In this document: one piece after another, positions 60,967 through 64,000 of the stretch
Layout: each line of letters starts with the position of its first letter
How positions within the stretch are numbered: the first letter of the stretch is position 1
From: JAUASW01 sp036880965
Lineage (GTDB): Bacteria; Pseudomonadota; Gammaproteobacteria; Burkholderiales; Burkholderiaceae_C
DNA length: 64,000 bases
Assembly (NCBI RefSeq): GCF_036880965.1
Contig: NZ_JBAJMV010000001.1
Coordinates: 868,001 to 932,000, forward strand
Direction: 5' to 3'
Translations under genes and position numbers: made by a program
Notes under the pieces: model-generated
Databases searched by the model: none
The model's input: the letters and a program-made list of their open reading frames with translations, nothing else
What the model was told of the DNA's origin: nothing

Positions 60967-61926
60967 ATGTCCACACAATCCATGCGCCGGATGATTTCGG
61001 CCGCCTTCTTGAGCCTTTGCCTGCCCTTCACTGCGGCAGCGCAAACCGTTGCAAAGGGCATTGAATTCCATGTGCTGCCGCTGCCCAACACGCACCAGCA
61101 GCTCGATACCCAGATGCGCATGGAGATGCGCATGAAAGTGCTGCCCAAGCCGGACATCAGCGATGCAGAGCGTGAGAAGCTGGCGGCCACGATCGGCAAG
61201 ATGCCCTCGCCCATCGTCATGAACTCCAAGCTGACCCAGCGCATCGACACCAGCGCGGCAGACAAGCAAGGCCTGATCAAGGTGCAGTCTGAAGCCCTGA
61301 TGGGCATGATGGAAATGCAGCTCGGCGCAGGCGGCCCTGTCCAGACGGTGCCGAACCCGCTCGGTGAGATGCGTTTCAGTGCTGTGCTGAACAAGGGTCG
61401 GTACGAGGACGTCAAGTTCAGCGAAGCGATGGGCAAGGCCCTCCCCGGCATGGATGCCAACGCGCTGTTCGCCAAGATGTTCAACGCCATGGCACCGCTG
61501 GAAGGCGCTGTGCTGAAGCCCGGCGAAACGATCGAGCTGCCCTTCCAGATGGACATGCCGCTGCCCGGTGTGGATGCTTCAGCGCTGAGCAACAAGACGG
61601 TGGCGCGCTACACCTTGCGCAAGGTCGAGAAGGGCGTGGCCGATTTTGACGTGAGCGCCACACTCGACATGAAGCTGGATGCCACGATGCCTGCGCCCGC
61701 CGCCTCTGCCGCAAGCGAGCCGCAAACGGCGCCTGTGCCTTTCAAGCTCACTGCAAAAGGCCAGGGCAAGGGCCTGCTGCGCATGCGCCTGGCCGACCGT
61801 CTGATGCTCTTGAACACGCTGGACTTCAACGCCGAAATGGAAATGCCCATGCCCGACGGCAATCTGATGCAGATGCAGATGCACATGGTGGTCGACCTCA
61901 AGGGCAAGACCGTCAAGAAGCGCTGA
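60967..61926 (+). CDS. Met-rich predicted periplasmic protein, unknown function
   Basis: 319 residues. Signal peptide to about residue 25 (TAAAQ). The mature part is a beta-rich soluble protein with Met-dense patches: MRMEMRMKVLPKPD near residue 48, ALMGMMEMQLGAGG in the middle and FNAEMEMPMPDGNLMQMQMHMVVDLKG at the C-terminus. The layout resembles DUF6263-like periplasmic proteins, but I cannot assign a family with confidence. Met clusters may bind Cu(I) or act as an oxidant sink (inference). GGGAGAG is 6 nt before ATG 60967. It is flanked by terminators, so probably monocistronic. Confidence 0.8.
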   Translation: MSTQSMRRMISAAFLSLCLPFTAAAQTVAKGIEFHVLPLPNTHQQLDTQMRMEMRMKVLPKPDISDAEREKLAATIGKMPSPIVMNSKLTQRIDTSAADKQGLIKVQSEALMGMMEMQLGAGGPVQTVPNPLGEMRFSAVLNKGRYEDVKFSEAMGKALPGMDANALFAKMFNAMAPLEGAVLKPGETIELPFQMDMPLPGVDASALSNKTVARYTLRKVEKGVADFDVSATLDMKLDATMPAPAASAASEPQTAPVPFKLTAKGQGKGLLRMRLADRLMLLNTLDFNAEMEMPMPDGNLMQMQMHMVVDLKGKTVKKR

Positions 61927-61932
61927 GATGAC

Positions 61933-61960
61933 CAGGCCCGCTTCATGCGGGCCATATCAA
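61933..61960. terminator. Hairpin between convergent Met-rich gene and acpS
   Basis: 7-bp stem GGCCCGC / GCGGGCC with a TTCAT loop, followed by ATATCAATT. It is short and has no T-run, but sits between two convergent stops. Confidence 0.45.
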
Positions 61961-61961
61961 T

Positions 61962-62357
61962 TCAGGTCTTGGTTTCAACCACCACGAAAGCCGCGGCGTA
62001 CTCGCTCTCGTCGCTGACCGTCACATGGGCCTTGAGGCCCTTGGTCTCGAACCAGGCAGCCAGTTCGCCATGCAGGCGGATCTCGGGCTTGCCGCTGGGC
62101 GCCTTGACGATCTCGCAGGCGCGCCAGGTCATCGGCATGCGCATGCCCATCCCGATGGCCTTGGAGAAGGCCTCCTTGGCGGAGAAGCGCGTGGCCAGAT
62201 AGGCCACGCCACGCGCCTCGACCTTGGCCCGGCGCTCGCGAAAAACCGCCAGCTCGTGCGGGCCCAGCACCTTCTCGGCAAAGCGCTCGCCGCGCCGCGC
62301 GAGCGTTTCACGGATGCGGCGGATGTCGCAGATGTCGGTGCCGATGCCGTAGATCAT
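61962..62357 (-). CDS. acpS: Holo-[acyl-carrier-protein] synthase
   Basis: Transfers phosphopantetheine from CoA to the ACP serine. 131 residues. N-terminal MIYGIGTDICDIRRI with the Mg-binding Asp and the conserved FSAKEAFSKAIGMG motif with its catalytic Glu/Lys. ATG 62357 is fixed by the MIYGIGTD start. It is downstream of pdxJ on the same strand, with an 85-bp GC-rich palindromic spacer. Confidence 0.96.
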   Translation of the reverse strand: MIYGIGTDICDIRRIRETLARRGERFAEKVLGPHELAVFRERRAKVEARGVAYLATRFSAKEAFSKAIGMGMRMPMTWRACEIVKAPSGKPEIRLHGELAAWFETKGLKAHVTVSDESEYAAAFVVVETKT

Positions 62358-62365
62358 GTGAGGTC

Positions 62366-62442
62366 CCCGCTCGCCGGGTACTGCGAGCGACCCTCCGAGA
62401 GGGTCGGGCCTTGCTTGGGGCGGCCCGGCGCGGCGGCCCGAG
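62366..62442. repeat. GC-rich palindromic spacer between pdxJ and acpS (REP-like)
   Basis: Contains CGACCCTCCGAGAGGGTCG (perfect inverted repeat, 62390-62408) followed by GGCCTTGCTTGGGGCGGCCC with GGGCC/GGCCC arms. It has the look of repeated extragenic palindromes in Roseateles-type genomes (from memory). No gene is present. Confidence 0.5.
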
Positions 62443-63225
62443 TCACGCGTATGCCCTCTGGATCGAGCGCTGGTACTCGCGCACCGTCTCGGTGAAGCCA
62501 AGCTCCAATGCATCCGAGATCAAGGCATGGCCGATCGACACCTCCTGCACGCCGGGCACGGCCTGCAGGAACTTGGTGAGGTTCTCGCGGTTGAGATCAT
62601 GGCCGGCGTTGATGCCAAGCCCCACGGCCAGCGCGGCTTGCGCCGTGGCCGTGAAGCCGGACAGCACCCCAGCCTCGCGCGGTGTGCCAAAGGCGCCGGC
62701 AAAGGTCTCGGTATACAGCTCGATGCGTTCGGCGCCGAGTTCGGCAACAAGCGGCATCGCGGCAGGCAGCGGGTCCATGAAGAGGCTCACGCGAACGCCC
62801 AAGGATTTGCACTCGGCGATCAAGGGCCGCAGCCGCTCCATGTCGGCTGGCAGGTTCCAGCCATGATCGGACGTGAATTGCTCTTCGCTGTCAGGCACGA
62901 AAGTGACCTGATGCGGCCGCAGCTGACGCACGAACTCCATCAGGTTCTGCGTCGGGTTGCCCTCGATGTTGTATTCGGCCTGGGGCCAGGCCTTCATCAG
63001 GGCAGCCAGCTCGTGCACATCTTCGGTACGGATGTGCCGGGCATCGGGCCGCGGATGCACCGTGATGCCCTGTGCGCCCGCCAGCAGGCATTGCTCGGCG
63101 GCACGCAACACGCTCGGAATGCCCAGGTGCCGCGTGTTGCGCAGCAAGGCCACCTTGTTGACGTTGACCGACAGCGCGCAACGGCCGCCATGGCCGGATG
63201 CGTCAGGAGCGACAAGAGGGTTCAT
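62443..63225 (-). CDS. pdxJ: Pyridoxine 5'-phosphate synthase
   Basis: Condenses 1-deoxyxylulose 5-phosphate and 3-amino-2-oxopropyl phosphate to pyridoxine 5'-phosphate. 260 residues. Family motifs: LSVNVNKVALLRNTRH, GAQGITVHPRPDARHIRTEDV, EYNIEGNPTQNL, VTFVPDSEEQFTSDHGW and the C-terminal GLGINAGHDLN...EVSIGHALISDAL. It starts 9 bp after the recO stop, the standard recO-pdxJ-acpS order. Confidence 0.98.
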   Translation of the reverse strand: MNPLVAPDASGHGGRCALSVNVNKVALLRNTRHLGIPSVLRAAEQCLLAGAQGITVHPRPDARHIRTEDVHELAALMKAWPQAEYNIEGNPTQNLMEFVRQLRPHQVTFVPDSEEQFTSDHGWNLPADMERLRPLIAECKSLGVRVSLFMDPLPAAMPLVAELGAERIELYTETFAGAFGTPREAGVLSGFTATAQAALAVGLGINAGHDLNRENLTKFLQAVPGVQEVSIGHALISDALELGFTETVREYQRSIQRAYA

Positions 63226-63234
63226 CTCGATGAT

Positions 63235-64000
63235 TCAGTTCAGGAGGTTCTGCAGGTCCAGCATCACCTGGCGCGTGCGCAAGGGGCGGTGGCCCAGATG
63301 ATAGAGAAACAGGCCGCGCAGCACCGTCTTCAGGGCTGGCAGGTCGTCCTGGCAGGCCTGGCGCAGCGCAGCCGGGCTGCCGTGCAGCAGCGCCGCCTGC
63401 AAACGCACCAGGCTTGAGCCACTCAGCAGAGCTGAATCGTCGCTGGCAGCGATGACGCCGGACTCTGGCGACAAGGCATAGCGCCGCTGTGCATCGAGCG
63501 GCTGCTGGGTCGGCGTAGCCAGACTCAGGTCCGGCAGCAGGCCCAGCTCGGAAAGCAGGCGCAGCTCGAAAGCGCGCAGCGCAGCCTGCGACTGCGCATC
63601 CTCGCTGTCATGCAACTCGGGCAAGGTGGCGGCATAGGCATCGAACAAGGCCGGATGCGGGTCCTGTCGCGCCAGCAGCTTGAGGAGCAGTTCGTTCAGG
63701 TAGTAGCCGCTGAACAGCGCAGCGCCCGCTGGCAAGGTATTGCCACCAGCCCATTCGGCGGTGCGCAGCGTCAGCACCTCAGGCGCGCCCTCTTCCGTCG
63801 TCTTGCCTGGTTTGGACAGTCCAACCAGGATGCGCTGAAACGGCAGGAGCACCGCGCGCAATTGCGAGTACGGGCGCTTGGCACCCTTGGCTACAACCGC
63901 AAGCCGCCCCTGCTCACGCGTGAACAGGTCCAGGATCAGGCTGGACTCGCTCCAGTCGTAGTGGTGCAGGACGAAGGCCTGCTGGACGCTCGGTACGCGG
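63235..64000 (-). CDS. recO: DNA repair protein RecO, C-terminal part (5' end outside window)
   Basis: About 255 codons visible; the first few are missing at the window edge. The N-terminal OB-fold reads QAFVLHHYDWSESSLILDLFTREQGRLAVVAKGAKRP, followed by LLPFQRILVGLSKPGKTTEEGAPEVLTL and the helical C-terminus (ALFSGYYLNELLLKLLARQDPHPALFDAYAATL). The zinc-finger cysteines of some RecO proteins are absent here. It mediates RecA loading with RecR. Stop at 63235, just before pdxJ. Confidence 0.95.
   Translation of the reverse strand, partial: RVPSVQQAFVLHHYDWSESSLILDLFTREQGRLAVVAKGAKRPYSQLRAVLLPFQRILVGLSKPGKTTEEGAPEVLTLRTAEWAGGNTLPAGAALFSGYYLNELLLKLLARQDPHPALFDAYAATLPELHDSEDAQSQAALRAFELRLLSELGLLPDLSLATPTQQPLDAQRRYALSPESGVIAASDDSALLSGSSLVRLQAALLHGSPAALRQACQDDLPALKTVLRGLFLYHLGHRPLRTRQVMLDLQNLLN

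Overview
The window is a gene-dense, GC-rich chromosome segment of a betaproteobacterium. It is most likely a member of the Burkholderiales close to the Roseateles/Mitsuaria/Rubrivivax group. The basis is gene content and order (ilvI next to an ECF sigma gene, nadE-PII, thrS-infC-rpmI-rplT-pheST-ihfA-merR-tRNA-Pro, rluC divergent from rne, recO-pdxJ-acpS), Burkholderiales-type protein sequences, and a PEP-CTERM protein. There is no sign of prophage, plasmid, CRISPR or intact insertion sequence. Almost everything reads as core chromosome with accessory cassettes in between.

Layout. 1-3.4 kb: the 5' end of acetolactate synthase, divergent from a five-gene chain (ECF sigma factor, DUF3619 single-pass membrane protein, DUF3106 periplasmic protein, RDD membrane protein, diacylglycerol kinase) that looks like an uncharacterised envelope-sensing unit. 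3.4-12.2 kb: nadE-PII, a FemAB-like acyltransferase, a soluble and a membrane pyrophosphatase back to back, a J-domain protein, a muramidase-like protein and mobA. 12.2-20.2 kb: the translation/IHF operon on the minus strand, from thrS to tRNA-Pro(GGG). It is headed by a clear transcription attenuator: a 12-residue leader peptide with six threonines, then an intrinsic terminator. infC starts with AUC. 20.2-34.8 kb: patatin, a TonB-dependent receptor, tex (carrying an in-frame repeat insertion), a GAF protein, a large FAD/Fe-S oxidoreductase, a glycerophosphodiesterase, acetyltransferases and an MFS exporter.

34.8-40.5 kb: a Thr/Ala-rich secreted protein, then a tightly overlapping cassette (periplasmic helical protein, ABC ATPase, FtsX-type permease, LolA-like periplasmic protein, outer-membrane beta-barrel). 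This cassette looks like a dedicated inner-to-outer-membrane lipid or lipoprotein route and is the best candidate for an undescribed system. It ends at a solitary ureG that has a consensus sigma-54 promoter. 40.5-49.7 kb: iron storage (bfd, bfr) divergent from a Fur-controlled heme-uptake operon (hemP, receptor, hmuS, hmuT, hmuU, hmuV, tonB, DUF2325). 49.8-64 kb: aldehyde dehydrogenase, a PEP-CTERM choice-of-anchor A protein, the sppA-Rieske-HAD-rluC operon, rne with a roughly 650-nt structured leader, a POT peptide transporter, a Met-rich periplasmic protein, acpS, pdxJ and the 3' part of recO.

All identifications come from reading the translated sequences and recalling family motifs; no database search was run.
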